Numbered from the stretch's first letter, positions 9,248 through 16,677 are shown. The stretch is DNA of 34,407 nucleotides from CAMDMI01 sp036759185 (GCA_036759185.1 DAIOVD010000016.1:1-34407), one strand, 5' to 3'. Numbers and translations: made by a program. The notes: a model not told the origin generated them from the sequence alone.

Positions 9248-9662
9248 CAAAACCTACAAAGGCACCGATTTTGAAGTCCTCTGGCAACCGGATGTATGTA
9301 TTCATTCGACTATTTGCTGGAAAAATCTGAAACCAGTTTTTGATCCGTTCCGAAGGCCATGGATCGTGCTGGAAAACGGGGAAAGGGAGGCGATCAAAAA
9401 TCAGGTGCATGCCTGTCCATCCGGTGCCTTGAAATGGATAGAAACAGCAGCTGAATCAAAAACGGAAGACTCAAAACCGGACCTGATTCACATTGAACAA
9501 ACGCCGAACGGACCACTCGTGATCAAAGGCGATTTCATGCTCGTTCATCCGGACGGAAAAAGAGAAGTCAAAGAAAAAACAACCGCCTTATGCCGGTGCG
9601 GTGCTTCATCCCGGAAACCATTCTGCGATGGAAGTCATGCCCGAACCGGTTTTGAGGGTTAA
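9240..9662 (+). CDS. Fer4_19 plus CDGSH iron-sulfur protein
   Basis: A 140-residue two-domain iron-sulfur protein. Residues 8-68 match the divergent 4Fe-4S mono-cluster domain (Fer4_19/YjdI-like), with C20, C26 and C59 in the contexts DVCIHSTICWKNL and HACPSGALKW. Residues 115-135 form a CDGSH motif, C118-x-C120-x8-C129-D-G-S-H133, which in the mitoNEET family binds a [2Fe-2S] cluster through three Cys and one His. A linker of about 45 residues with a beta pattern (GPLVIKGDFMLVHPDG) joins the domains. This combination occurs in bacteria, often near oxidative-stress genes, but its electron partners are not established. It overlaps the permease end by 8 nt and precedes an OsmC gene. Confidence 0.9.
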   Translation: MHNKTYKGTDFEVLWQPDVCIHSTICWKNLKPVFDPFRRPWIVLENGEREAIKNQVHACPSGALKWIETAAESKTEDSKPDLIHIEQTPNGPLVIKGDFMLVHPDGKREVKEKTTALCRCGASSRKPFCDGSHARTGFEG

Positions 9663-9674
9663 CTTTAGCAGAAA

Positions 9675-10076
9675 ATGGAAATCATAGCAGAAATCAACGC
9701 TCATCTGGGCAATGCCGATTTTTTAATGTCGTTGAAAAACGATACACACCTTTGGCAAGCCGATGAACCATTGGAGATTGGCGGAACCAATCAGGCACCC
9801 AATCCCTATGAACTTTTTCTTTCGTCCCTTTCTGCCTGCAGTGCCATCACCATGCGGATGTATGCCAACCGGAAAGAATGGCCATTGGAAGGCGTGGATG
9901 TCAATTGCCACCTGGTGAAAGATGACCCGGCTTCTCCTTACCGGATTGTCCGCAAAATCCACTTGTCAGGCCCGTTGAGTGATGAGCAGAAAACCAGACT
10001 GATTCAGATTGCGGATTTATGCCCGGTCCACAAAATGGTGAGCGGAGGGACAAACATCCAGACAGCAGCCGTTTAA
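9675..10076 (+). CDS. OsmC family protein
   Basis: A 133-residue OsmC/Ohr-fold protein. The family signature is NPYELFLSSLSACSAITMRM, with the first redox cysteine C55. The second cysteine is C116 in ADLCPVHKMVS. These two cysteines form the peroxidatic/resolving pair in OsmC and Ohr, which reduce organic hydroperoxides in the cytoplasm. The sequence is closer to the generic YhfA-like OsmC branch than to Ohr, so a true peroxidase role is probable but not certain. It lies 12 nt after the CDGSH gene, suggesting a shared redox-stress function. Its stop is only 18 nt from the end of the convergent di-haem protein gene, and I see no terminator between them. Confidence 0.92.
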   Translation: MEIIAEINAHLGNADFLMSLKNDTHLWQADEPLEIGGTNQAPNPYELFLSSLSACSAITMRMYANRKEWPLEGVDVNCHLVKDDPASPYRIVRKIHLSGPLSDEQKTRLIQIADLCPVHKMVSGGTNIQTAAV

Positions 10077-10094
10077 AGGTCGGTATCGGGTTTT

Positions 10095-11495
10095 CTACAA
10101 ACTCTCCAGAAATTTCTGCAACGATTTCCGACTTGCTTCGGTAAGCCGGGTGTAAGAAGTCCGGGCTTTTTCAGCCTCGCCTCCATGCCACAAAATGGCC
10201 TCCTCAAAACTGCGGGCTCGTCCGTCGTGCAACAGTTGGCCATGACCGGAAACCTTTTTCGATAAGCCGATTCCCCACAAAGGAGGCGTCCGCCATTCGC
10301 TGCCTTCAGCCTTGTATTCCGGCCTTCCATCGGAAAGGTCCGGACCCATATCGTGCAGCAGAAAATCGGAATACGGACGGATCGTCTGACCCGAAACCGG
10401 CTTAAACCGGGAATCGACTATGGTTTTCTGCACATCCACGTGGCATTTCACACAACCAATTCCGTTGAATAATGCCTGCCCTTTCACCACATCCGGGTCA
10501 TCCACATTGCGACGGGCGGGCACACAAAGCGACTGCATGTAAAAGGTGAGCGCCTGAATCACCGAATCGGGCACATCCGGACCTGGTCCAACATAGGCTG
10601 AACGGTACTGCTCCTGATCAGCTCCGATTTTCTGAGGAAAAATGGATGAAGTTACCCCAATGTCCTCGAGCAATGCTCTGGCCACCTGACTTTTCACATT
10701 GACAACTGAAGCTTTCCAGCCAATCTTTCCAAAAACGTGGTTGTTTCCGGTGAGAAAATCGTAGACATAATTGGCCTTACCTGAAATTCCGTCCTTGTTC
10801 AAATCGGTTGGATCCGCATTTTTCAGGATGTTTTCTTCGGGTATGGCATCAATGAGTCCCATTCCATAATTGGGCCGGGAAAGTCGTGGTGACAAAAGAA
10901 CGCCTTCAGGAAACGGACGATATGCATTCTGAACCGTGAATACCGGATACCGAAGTTTTGTTGTTGTGCCGTCCGGATATGAAAAATCCCTGTCCTGCCA
11001 TTCTACGCGAATGCGGGCTTCCGGATTTTCTCCAAACACTGCCCGGTCCTGAATCTGGTGACCAAAACCCGGAACCGGCAAGGGTGCGCCATGCTCATCT
11101 TTTCCCGGCATACTGATTTTGAAGAAAACCGATTCATAGTGATCTCCAAAATCCGGCATACGACCTCGTCCTTCCCTATTGTGGCATCCGGCACAGGACG
11201 TTTGGTTGTATAAAGGCCCCAATCCAGAGAAAACCGGTGCGGGCCCCTGCACAAACTGAGTTTCAAACATTTTATCGCCAAAGGCAAAAACCTGTTCGTC
11301 TCTTGGACTCAAACCGGATACAGGCTGACCGTAGGCTGAGACTCCGGCATCAAATGTTGTGGCCAGAAGTCCGCCGCTCATTCGTTCATCCAGTTGTGAA
11401 ACCGTAATTTCTTCCGGTTCATGGCAACTGGTAGCGATCAGACCCAAAATCAGAATGGCTGATAAAAGTCGGGAGGAAAAAATCGGTTTTCTCAT
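10095..11495 (-). CDS. Di-haem oxidoreductase (DUF1111 / thiol-oxidoreductase-like) lipoprotein
   Basis: A 466-residue envelope protein with a lipoprotein signal (lipobox IATSC, acylated C24). Two CXXCH haem c attachment sites are visible: CAGCH near residue 100, in a CHNREGRGR context typical of DUF1111, and CVKCH near residue 347. The C-terminus (EAILWHGGEAEKARTSYTRL) is also the standard DUF1111 ending. Members are predicted di-haem oxidoreductases or peroxidases, often found with imelysin genes. It is the last gene of the four-gene operon, 12 nt after the imelysin gene. The inferred role is electron transfer, or iron or peroxide oxidation, at the periplasmic face of a membrane. Length is normal for the family and both haem motifs are intact. 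Confidence 0.92.
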   Translation of the reverse strand: MRKPIFSSRLLSAILILGLIATSCHEPEEITVSQLDERMSGGLLATTFDAGVSAYGQPVSGLSPRDEQVFAFGDKMFETQFVQGPAPVFSGLGPLYNQTSCAGCHNREGRGRMPDFGDHYESVFFKISMPGKDEHGAPLPVPGFGHQIQDRAVFGENPEARIRVEWQDRDFSYPDGTTTKLRYPVFTVQNAYRPFPEGVLLSPRLSRPNYGMGLIDAIPEENILKNADPTDLNKDGISGKANYVYDFLTGNNHVFGKIGWKASVVNVKSQVARALLEDIGVTSSIFPQKIGADQEQYRSAYVGPGPDVPDSVIQALTFYMQSLCVPARRNVDDPDVVKGQALFNGIGCVKCHVDVQKTIVDSRFKPVSGQTIRPYSDFLLHDMGPDLSDGRPEYKAEGSEWRTPPLWGIGLSKKVSGHGQLLHDGRARSFEEAILWHGGEAEKARTSYTRLTEASRKSLQKFLESL

Positions 11496-11507
11496 TCAGG
11501 GAATTAC

Positions 11508-12578
11508 CTAATCCTGTACTTTCAGTTGGATAAGGGCGACCAACTCTTCATCCATAATTTCCTTGAGCTCTGCCAGCTGAGTTTGCACCGACTGAACTTT
11601 ACCCGGCTCCAGGTGGATGGAGCGACCAAAAGGATGAGTGAAGCCGTTGAGTGACACCAGAATCTGATCGAACTTCTGGTTGATACGGAGGTCCAGATCT
11701 TTATTGTATTTTGAAACGAAATGATGAAGCGATGGGACATTTGTACCGTAGATCGTGCCATTGTAGGTATTCCGGGCGCCTTCAATGTTGTGGGTAAAGT
11801 CGGTCCATGAGTTTTGTGAAAAAGGCGATTCCTCCAGTAAAGAATCTTTTGTGACAAATGGCTCTTCAATTTTACCAGCACCGACTTCATCAATGATCCC
11901 GGAAATGGCAGTGGCGATTTCCAGGATTCCGTCCTGACGTTTGGCGTAAACTGTGCTTCCTGCACCTGCTTTGCTGATTTCAGAGCCATAATTCGTTCCG
12001 TCTGTTTTCCATGCATCTTCCATCAAGGACGTTTTGGAAGTGAGATGGACAGCCAATGCGGTGAGATATTCAAGGTCCCGGGCAGACAATTCCGATGCTT
12101 TCCGTGAACGGGCAGGTCCGAATAGCAGATATTCAATCGGATGAAAACCTTTGAGGCCATCGCCAAGCGTTTCCATAAACGAAGGAGTAAAACTGGCAGC
12201 GGAAGAAAGGACGGAATCAATTTCAACCTGATTGACAGGCCAGGTATCGATGGCCGGATCTAAGCCTTCCGTGGCCACCGGACCAAACAGCATGCATTCG
12301 GACAATTCCCAGGCTTCCCTCACATTGATCCATTGATTTTGTGCTGCCTGCAGGTTGGCGTCTGTTGGATTGGAGGCCAGGGTTCCGCAAAGCGATTGCA
12401 GGATTTCGGCTTCATCGTGCAATTTCTGATAAACTGGAAGTGCAGTGGAAGTGCCGAATGAGGAAAGAAGAGATTGAACCGGATCGGAAGTGGTTGGCTC
12501 CGGACTGTTATCTTTTGTGCAGGAAAGCGTTAGAAAACAAAGGAAGCAAAAAGAAAGTGTTAAATTTAAATTATTCAT
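11508..12578 (-). CDS. Imelysin (M75-like) family lipoprotein
   Basis: A 356-residue lipoprotein (signal with lipobox LTLSC, C20). The imelysin signature GxHxxE is intact as G144-F-H146-P-I-E149, followed by YLLFGPARSRKAS. A second conserved region is NVREAWELSECMLFGPVATEG (split here around 85-105). Imelysin-like proteins, including the EfeO M75 domain, are iron-regulated periplasmic proteins thought to bind iron or a ligand rather than act as peptidases. The start codon overlaps the Rieske stop by one base (TAATG), so translation is probably coupled. The position between a Rieske protein and a di-haem protein supports a role in iron handling with electron-transfer partners. Family assignment is strong; ligand is inference. 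Confidence 0.92.
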   Translation of the reverse strand: MNNLNLTLSFCFLCFLTLSCTKDNSPEPTTSDPVQSLLSSFGTSTALPVYQKLHDEAEILQSLCGTLASNPTDANLQAAQNQWINVREAWELSECMLFGPVATEGLDPAIDTWPVNQVEIDSVLSSAASFTPSFMETLGDGLKGFHPIEYLLFGPARSRKASELSARDLEYLTALAVHLTSKTSLMEDAWKTDGTNYGSEISKAGAGSTVYAKRQDGILEIATAISGIIDEVGAGKIEEPFVTKDSLLEESPFSQNSWTDFTHNIEGARNTYNGTIYGTNVPSLHHFVSKYNKDLDLRINQKFDQILVSLNGFTHPFGRSIHLEPGKVQSVQTQLAELKEIMDEELVALIQLKVQD

Positions 12579-13006
12579 TATGAGTACGTTAAGAGTAAAG
12601 ATTCATTTTCAATGCGGGTAGCTAACGATTTGAGCTTTGTGGAAGCCGGACCAGTTTTCACATTGCCCATCCAATCGAATACCGAACCATGGTAGGTGCA
12701 GTTGATCTGATTTTTCCCCACCTGCAGATCCCAGTCCTGGTGCGTGCACTTAAGCAGTAAGGCTGTGAAGGAAGTGGGTCCCATTTTGCGAACCAGAATA
12801 TCGTAGCCGACACCAGGAGCCCGTACAATCCGGACTTCTTCCAATGCAAACTCAGAAAGAGGAATGGAAATGGTGCCGTCTGTTACCTTGGTTTTAAAGA
12901 CTTTATACGACGAGCAGCTTTCCGCCAGTCCAGCCAGTACGCCAAGCCCGATCAGGCTGCAGGAAGTTTTAATGAAATCCTTTCTGCCGATTCGTTTTTT
13001 CTCCAT
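12578..13006 (-). CDS. Rieske [2Fe-2S] lipoprotein
   Basis: A 142-residue protein with both Rieske cluster-binding boxes: C87-T-H89 (LLKCTHQDWDL) and C103-x-x-H106 (INCTYHGSVFDWMG). The N-terminus GRKDFIKTSCSLIGLGVLAG resembles an RK-variant twin-arginine signal, consistent with export of a folded, cluster-loaded protein. C31 (LAESC) could be the lipidation site. The protein is thus probably a Tat-exported periplasmic or membrane-anchored electron carrier, not a subunit of a cytoplasmic oxygenase or a bc1 complex. It has one-base overlaps on both sides (TGATG with the porin, TAATG with the imelysin gene), which ties its stoichiometry to both partners. Small Rieske lipoproteins of this shape occur in Bacteroidota; the redox partner here is presumably the downstream di-haem protein. 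Confidence 0.9.
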   Translation of the reverse strand: MEKKRIGRKDFIKTSCSLIGLGVLAGLAESCSSYKVFKTKVTDGTISIPLSEFALEEVRIVRAPGVGYDILVRKMGPTSFTALLLKCTHQDWDLQVGKNQINCTYHGSVFDWMGNVKTGPASTKLKSLATRIENESLLLTYS

Positions 13007-14232
13007 CAGAAACTATAGGCCATGCCCAGTTTAAAGAATGACCGGTTTTGATAAAATGGCAATTGGTATGGTGGTGGATTGATGATCAGTGACTGATTAA
13101 ACGATCCATTTATTATGTATTGATAATCAGCTTTGATCACAACACCCCGCACCGGCAGATAGCTGAGTCCGGCAAAGAAATGTTGCTGGGTGAAATAGGG
13201 ATTTTCGATACCGGTTTCAGGCATCTTCCCATTCATATTGATGAATTCGTACCGTCCGAATGCATGCAGTTGCTTTTCTCCGTTGTATTTTTTGTTCAGA
13301 AAATCATAACCGATTTCTCCTAATGCGCCACTGATTCTTCCAGGACAATTATTGGCAAAAGCGGCATTGATTCGGTCTGCATCCGGAATGGAAATCTGTG
13401 TAATCTGGGCTTTGCCGAACCAGCCCTTGTTGCGGTATTGGACGTTTACATCTCCCACATAAACAGGGGTGCCCATAAAACCGGTTGACAACCCTGCATA
13501 GGAAGAAATTTTATCGTCAGCACCATTGCTGCCACCTGCATAACCGGAAGCCTGAAACCGGAAAGGTCCTGCATAATAAAGCAACGATCCGACAATGGCT
13601 TTATTCCGGGCACTGGCTTTGAAACCTTCCTGCCTGCCACCGGCGATGCCATTGTCTAATGTAAATCCGCTCGCCTGTAACCCATTGAAAATTCCGATGC
13701 TGTAATTCAAACCAGGAATCTGTGGGAAGGTTCCGTACAAGGAAACACCCAGCTCTCTCCAGGTTGAAGGGATCACCATGGTTTCCAGAACCGGCCTTTC
13801 ATTTCCATAAAACGTATTGGGGAGATGGTTTTCATTCATCACGCCCATCCTTGGGGTGAACAATCCGGCATTGATGTACATGCCCGGAACCAGATCAAAC
13901 TTAACAAAGCACTGCTCCATACTGATCTCTCCTTTGCTGCCTCCACTCACCACGGCATCTTCCATTTCCATTTCAGAAAAAAAAGTAATGTGGTTGTTGA
14001 AACGATGACCGATGAACAAAATGGTTCTCCGAAGTCTTGCCGTGGCCAGCTTATTCCGGAAGTCCTGCTCATAATAGGCTTCTCCGTAGCCTGAGATGGC
14101 AGTTGCCCTGTTTCCTTTCACATTCAAACCAGCCGATATGGAATCTTCGTGGGTCAGGATCTGAGCGAAGGAATTGGATGCGATCATCAACAGAAGTATA
14201 AGAAGGAATCGACCCTTCTTATTTAGACTCAT
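13006..14232 (-). CDS. Outer-membrane porin, phosphate-selective porin O/P-like barrel
   Basis: From the ATG at 14232 this is a 408-residue protein with a signal peptide (SLNKKGRFLLILLLMIASNS, then FAQ). The rest alternates in the way of a beta barrel (for example LHAFGRYEFINMNGK, SFFKLGMAYSF) and ends in phenylalanine, as outer-membrane barrels do. The pattern of a family OprO/OprP-like channel is seen in YEQDFRNKLATARLRRTILF and MYINAGLFTPRMG. An upstream in-frame ATG at 14241 would add MFR. I prefer 14232 because the promoter -7 box ends at 14246, which puts the transcript start near 14240. It is the first gene of the operon, with a one-base stop/start overlap (TGATG) to the Rieske gene. 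The likely job is diffusion of a small anion or metal complex across the outer membrane; specificity is unknown. Confidence 0.82.
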   Translation of the reverse strand: MSLNKKGRFLLILLLMIASNSFAQILTHEDSISAGLNVKGNRATAISGYGEAYYEQDFRNKLATARLRRTILFIGHRFNNHITFFSEMEMEDAVVSGGSKGEISMEQCFVKFDLVPGMYINAGLFTPRMGVMNENHLPNTFYGNERPVLETMVIPSTWRELGVSLYGTFPQIPGLNYSIGIFNGLQASGFTLDNGIAGGRQEGFKASARNKAIVGSLLYYAGPFRFQASGYAGGSNGADDKISSYAGLSTGFMGTPVYVGDVNVQYRNKGWFGKAQITQISIPDADRINAAFANNCPGRISGALGEIGYDFLNKKYNGEKQLHAFGRYEFINMNGKMPETGIENPYFTQQHFFAGLSYLPVRGVVIKADYQYIINGSFNQSLIINPPPYQLPFYQNRSFFKLGMAYSF

Positions 14233-14245
14233 TCTAAACATGCGG

Positions 14246-14276
14246 CAAATGTATAGCCTGATGCGGGTCCAACAAA
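14246..14276 (-). promoter_or_regulatory. Strong Bacteroidota promoter of the porin-Rieske-imelysin-di-haem operon
   Basis: On the minus strand a TTTG -33 element (14276-14273) is followed, after exactly 19 nt, by TACATTTG (14253-14246), a full match to TAnnTTTG. The predicted transcript start is near 14240, so the leader is very short and the ATG at 14232 is favoured over 14241. No obvious Fur-type palindrome was recognised by eye. Confidence 0.75.
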
Positions 14277-14277
14277 T

Positions 14278-14313
14278 AAAAAAAACAGGAAATTTCCTGA
14301 TCGATGTCAGGAA
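14278..14313 (-). terminator. Intrinsic terminator of the DUF423 gene
   Basis: Read on the minus strand, TTTCCTGA (14313-14306) pairs with TCAGGAAA (14299-14292). The overlapping palindrome CAGGAAATTTCCTG (14298-14285) can form a second hairpin and is followed directly by seven T (14284-14278). It lies about 30 nt after the DUF423 stop and just upstream of the -33 element of the next operon, insulating the two. Confidence 0.65.
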
Positions 14314-14342
14314 AAGCAGATTGACTTACCTGCCATCCATCC

Positions 14343-14723
14343 TCAACGGGCTGTCCAGACCTTGATTGCCAGCCACAACCAGGCCGCTAAAAAACTGATT
14401 CCACCCAGTGGAGTAATGGCCCCAAGCCAACGTATTCCGGTGGCGCACAGGATAAAAAGAGAGCCGGAAAAAACAAAGATTCCCCCCAGAAACAATAAGC
14501 CAACCCATCCGAAATCACTCTTTGGAAACAACTGGCCCAGTATTCCGGTAGCGACCAGTGCCAGAGAATGATACATCTGATATTGCACTGCGGTCTCATA
14601 CGTGGCCAGTCGCTGATTGGAAATCAAAAAATCCTTCAGTGCGTGAGCACCAAATGCACCCAGGGCAACTGATAGAAATCCCAGAACGGAACCAGACACG
14701 AGAATGATTTTTGGTGAAAGCAT
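14343..14723 (-). CDS. DUF423 family small membrane protein
   Basis: A 126-residue protein with four hydrophobic helices (about 5-25, 45-63, 70-92 and 98-122). It matches the DUF423 (YgdD-like) pattern: an N-terminal SGSVLGFLSVALGAFGAHAL, then TYETAVQYQMYHSLAL near residue 42, and ITPLGGISFLAAWLWLA at the C-terminus. The family is an inner-membrane protein of unknown function. The gene is divergent from rpoN with only 47 bp between start codons, and followed by an intrinsic terminator, so it is probably monocistronic. Confidence 0.9.
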   Translation of the reverse strand: MLSPKIILVSGSVLGFLSVALGAFGAHALKDFLISNQRLATYETAVQYQMYHSLALVATGILGQLFPKSDFGWVGLLFLGGIFVFSGSLFILCATGIRWLGAITPLGGISFLAAWLWLAIKVWTAR

Positions 14724-14766
14724 AAATTTGCAGATGGAGAGATTGTTTTAATTTGCCACAAAATTA
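14723..14766. promoter_or_regulatory. Overlapping divergent promoter boxes, DUF423 / rpoN
   Basis: Two full TAnnTTTG matches face each other in the 47-bp gap. TAAATTTG on the plus strand (14723-14730) could serve rpoN, and TAATTTTG on the minus strand (14766-14759) could serve DUF423. Neither has a TTTG at the ideal 19-nt distance. A second plus-strand option is TTTG (14727-14730), 17 nt, TTAATTTG (14748-14755). Each box lies next to the start codon of the other gene, so the promoters would interfere. Confidence 0.4.
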
Positions 14767-14770
14767 GGGA

Positions 14771-15982
14771 ATGGCATCACAGAAACTTGGATTACATCAA
14801 ACGCTTTCGCAAAAGCTGTCGCCCCAACAGATCCAATTCATAAAGCTGTTGCAAATCCCTACGACCGAACTTTCGTCCCGTGTGGAAGAAGAGCTGGAAA
14901 TCAATCCGGCATTGGAGGAAGGGAGAGAAGACCCGATTCAGGACAACGATTCGTCTGATCCGGATGAAAAACCGTTTGATGATCCCGATGAAGTGCCTGA
15001 AGGCGAGGGTATCGACGACAAAATCAACATTGAAGATTATCTGAGGGATTCGGACCAGGCAGGTTACAAACTGCAGGGCGACGGACCGTCCGCTGACGAC
15101 GAAGACCGCGATGTGCCGGTTGTGAGTGGAACTACGATTAATGACCTGCTCATTCAACAACTCAGCTTTCTTCCACTCACAGAAAAGAAAATGGCCATTG
15201 GCATGCAGCTGATTGGTTCGATTGACAACGACGGCTACATTCGCCGGGATCTGTTTTCCATCGCCAATGACCTTGCTTTTTCACAGAACATCGACACCAC
15301 AGAAGAAGAGCTGGAAGACATTCTGGATATGATCCAGCAGTTTGATCCTCCCGGAATTGCAGCCCGGAATCTTCAGGAATGCCTCATACTTCAACTCGAT
15401 CGTAAACGAGGAAATTATGAAGTTGCCTCACTGGCCATTCAGATTGTCGAAGATCATTTCGAGGATTTCACCAAAAAGCACTACGAAAAAATAGAAAAGC
15501 GTCTGAGCGTGGAAGACCACGATCTGATGAAAGACGCCATTTCGATGATCACTCACCTCAATCCCAAACCAGGTGAAGTGTCGGAAGGAACAGGAGGCGG
15601 AAGTCAGTTCATCACCCCTGATTTTATTCTGGTAAACAATTCCGGGAAACTGGAACTGTCACTCAACGGACAGAACGCCCCTGAACTGAAAGTGAACCGT
15701 ACCTACCGGAATATGCTGGAGCATCTGGCCAAAACGACCAACAAAACCAAACAGGAAAAAGAGGCACTGGGCTTTATCAAACAAAAACTTGATTCGGCNN
15801 NNNNNNNNNNNNNNNNNNNNNNNNNNNNNNNNNNNNNNNNNNNNNNNNNNNNNNNNNNNNNNNNNNNNNNNNNNNNNNNNNNNNNNNNNNNNNNNNNNGG
15901 GTATCAGATCGCCCGGCGAACCGTGGCCAAGTACAGAGAACAACTAAACATTCCGGTTGCCCGGCTTCGAAAAGAAATTTGA
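14771..15982 (+). CDS. rpoN: RNA polymerase sigma-54 factor, interrupted by a 100-N gap
   Basis: The visible N-terminus is the activator-responsive region I of sigma-54 (LHQTLSQKLSPQQIQFIKLL, then EEELEINPALEEG). An acidic region II follows (about 45-115), then the core-binding domain (about 120-340) with QFDPPGIAARNLQECL and LNPKPGEVS. After the N run (15799-15898) the frame resumes with the RpoN box ARRTVAKYRE and a short tail ending RLRKEI. With the N run counted at face value the protein is 403 aa, whereas family members are about 480. Comparison with E. coli RpoN suggests about 120 residues, including the -12-recognising helix-turn-helix, are hidden in the gap. The gene is therefore probably intact in the cell and the shortness is an assembly artefact. 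Sigma-54 directs transcription from -24/-12 promoters with AAA+ activators; none is encoded here. Confidence 0.93.
   Translation: MASQKLGLHQTLSQKLSPQQIQFIKLLQIPTTELSSRVEEELEINPALEEGREDPIQDNDSSDPDEKPFDDPDEVPEGEGIDDKINIEDYLRDSDQAGYKLQGDGPSADDEDRDVPVVSGTTINDLLIQQLSFLPLTEKKMAIGMQLIGSIDNDGYIRRDLFSIANDLAFSQNIDTTEEELEDILDMIQQFDPPGIAARNLQECLILQLDRKRGNYEVASLAIQIVEDHFEDFTKKHYEKIEKRLSVEDHDLMKDAISMITHLNPKPGEVSEGTGGGSQFITPDFILVNNSGKLELSLNGQNAPELKVNRTYRNMLEHLAKTTNKTKQEKEALGFIKQKLDSXXXXXXXXXXXXXXXXXXXXXXXXXXXXXXXXXXGYQIARRTVAKYREQLNIPVARLRKEI
15799..15898. other. Assembly gap (100 N) inside rpoN
   Basis: Exactly 100 N, a conventional placeholder for an unknown length. Aligning the flanks from memory with E. 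coli RpoN suggests about 370 nt of real sequence is missing, including the DNA-binding helix-turn-helix. Confidence 0.9.
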
Positions 15983-16668
15983 ATTCCTACAGCAATATCT
16001 TCCGCCAGTTATTGACAGCCCGTAAAGTAACTTCTCTGGCTGGTGAAACGATGTGGCTGGGCTCAGCGTGGATCATTTCCATTGTGTTTCATCCACTTCT
16101 GATGCCTACTTACCTCAATGCCATCATTTTTAAATACTGCACTGATCTACTGCCTCTGACCCGTGAAGCAAAGGTACAGATGCTGATTTTCGTATTTGTT
16201 TCCACTTATCTGGTGCCTTCTCTGGCCACTGGTATACTTTGGGCCACCGGAGCGATCAGTAGTCTGAGTCTGGAAAAAAGATCCGAAAGACTCATTCCCC
16301 TTCTGGTGACAGCGGTAATTTATACCGGTGTCAGTTATGTTTTCCTGGACTATCTGTCGATGGCTCGTTTACTGGGATTGTTTATGGGAACCGTAGCCCT
16401 GAGTGTGATCATCACCGCTTTTATCACGCACTTCTGGAAAATCAGCAGCCACATGGTTGGCGTTGGTGGGTTGGTTGGATTTGTTTTTGCAGTTGTCTAC
16501 CAGACGCATAATTTCAGCCTGGAATATCCTCTCATTGGCTCCATTGCTGTAGCCGGAGCGGTCGGAAGCAGCCGGCTTTACCTCAAAGCCCATTCACCAA
16601 AACAAATTGTTGCAGGATTTTTGCTTGGAATAGTGCTAAGCTGGTCGGCAGTGACTTTTTTTGTGTGA
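15979..16668 (+). CDS. PAP2-like integral membrane protein with degenerate phosphatase motifs
   Basis: A 229-residue protein with about six membrane helices. The PAP2 (lipid phosphatase/haloperoxidase) layout is visible but weakened: K100-x3-R104-x2-P107 for motif 1, I-S-S-H158 instead of PSGH for motif 2, and S198-R199-x5-H205-x3-Q209 for motif 3, where the usual Asp is Gln. VFHPLLMPTY near residue 35 is common in Bacteroidota members. The start is TTG at 15979, overlapping the rpoN stop. An ATG at 16051 (MWLGSAWIISIVFHPLL) is a serious alternative because homologous proteins usually begin just before this helix. It sits between rpoN and metF (9-nt spacing to the latter). Whether it is an active phosphatase of undecaprenyl or phospholipid phosphates is open. 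Confidence 0.78.
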   Translation: MNSYSNIFRQLLTARKVTSLAGETMWLGSAWIISIVFHPLLMPTYLNAIIFKYCTDLLPLTREAKVQMLIFVFVSTYLVPSLATGILWATGAISSLSLEKRSERLIPLLVTAVIYTGVSYVFLDYLSMARLLGLFMGTVALSVIITAFITHFWKISSHMVGVGGLVGFVFAVVYQTHNFSLEYPLIGSIAVAGAVGSSRLYLKAHSPKQIVAGFLLGIVLSWSAVTFFV

Positions 16669-16677
16669 CCAAAACAT

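Noticed and set aside
14771..15982. rpoN as a pseudogene or naturally shortened sigma factor
   Set aside because: The shortness is explained by a standard 100-N gap; both flanks are well conserved and in frame.
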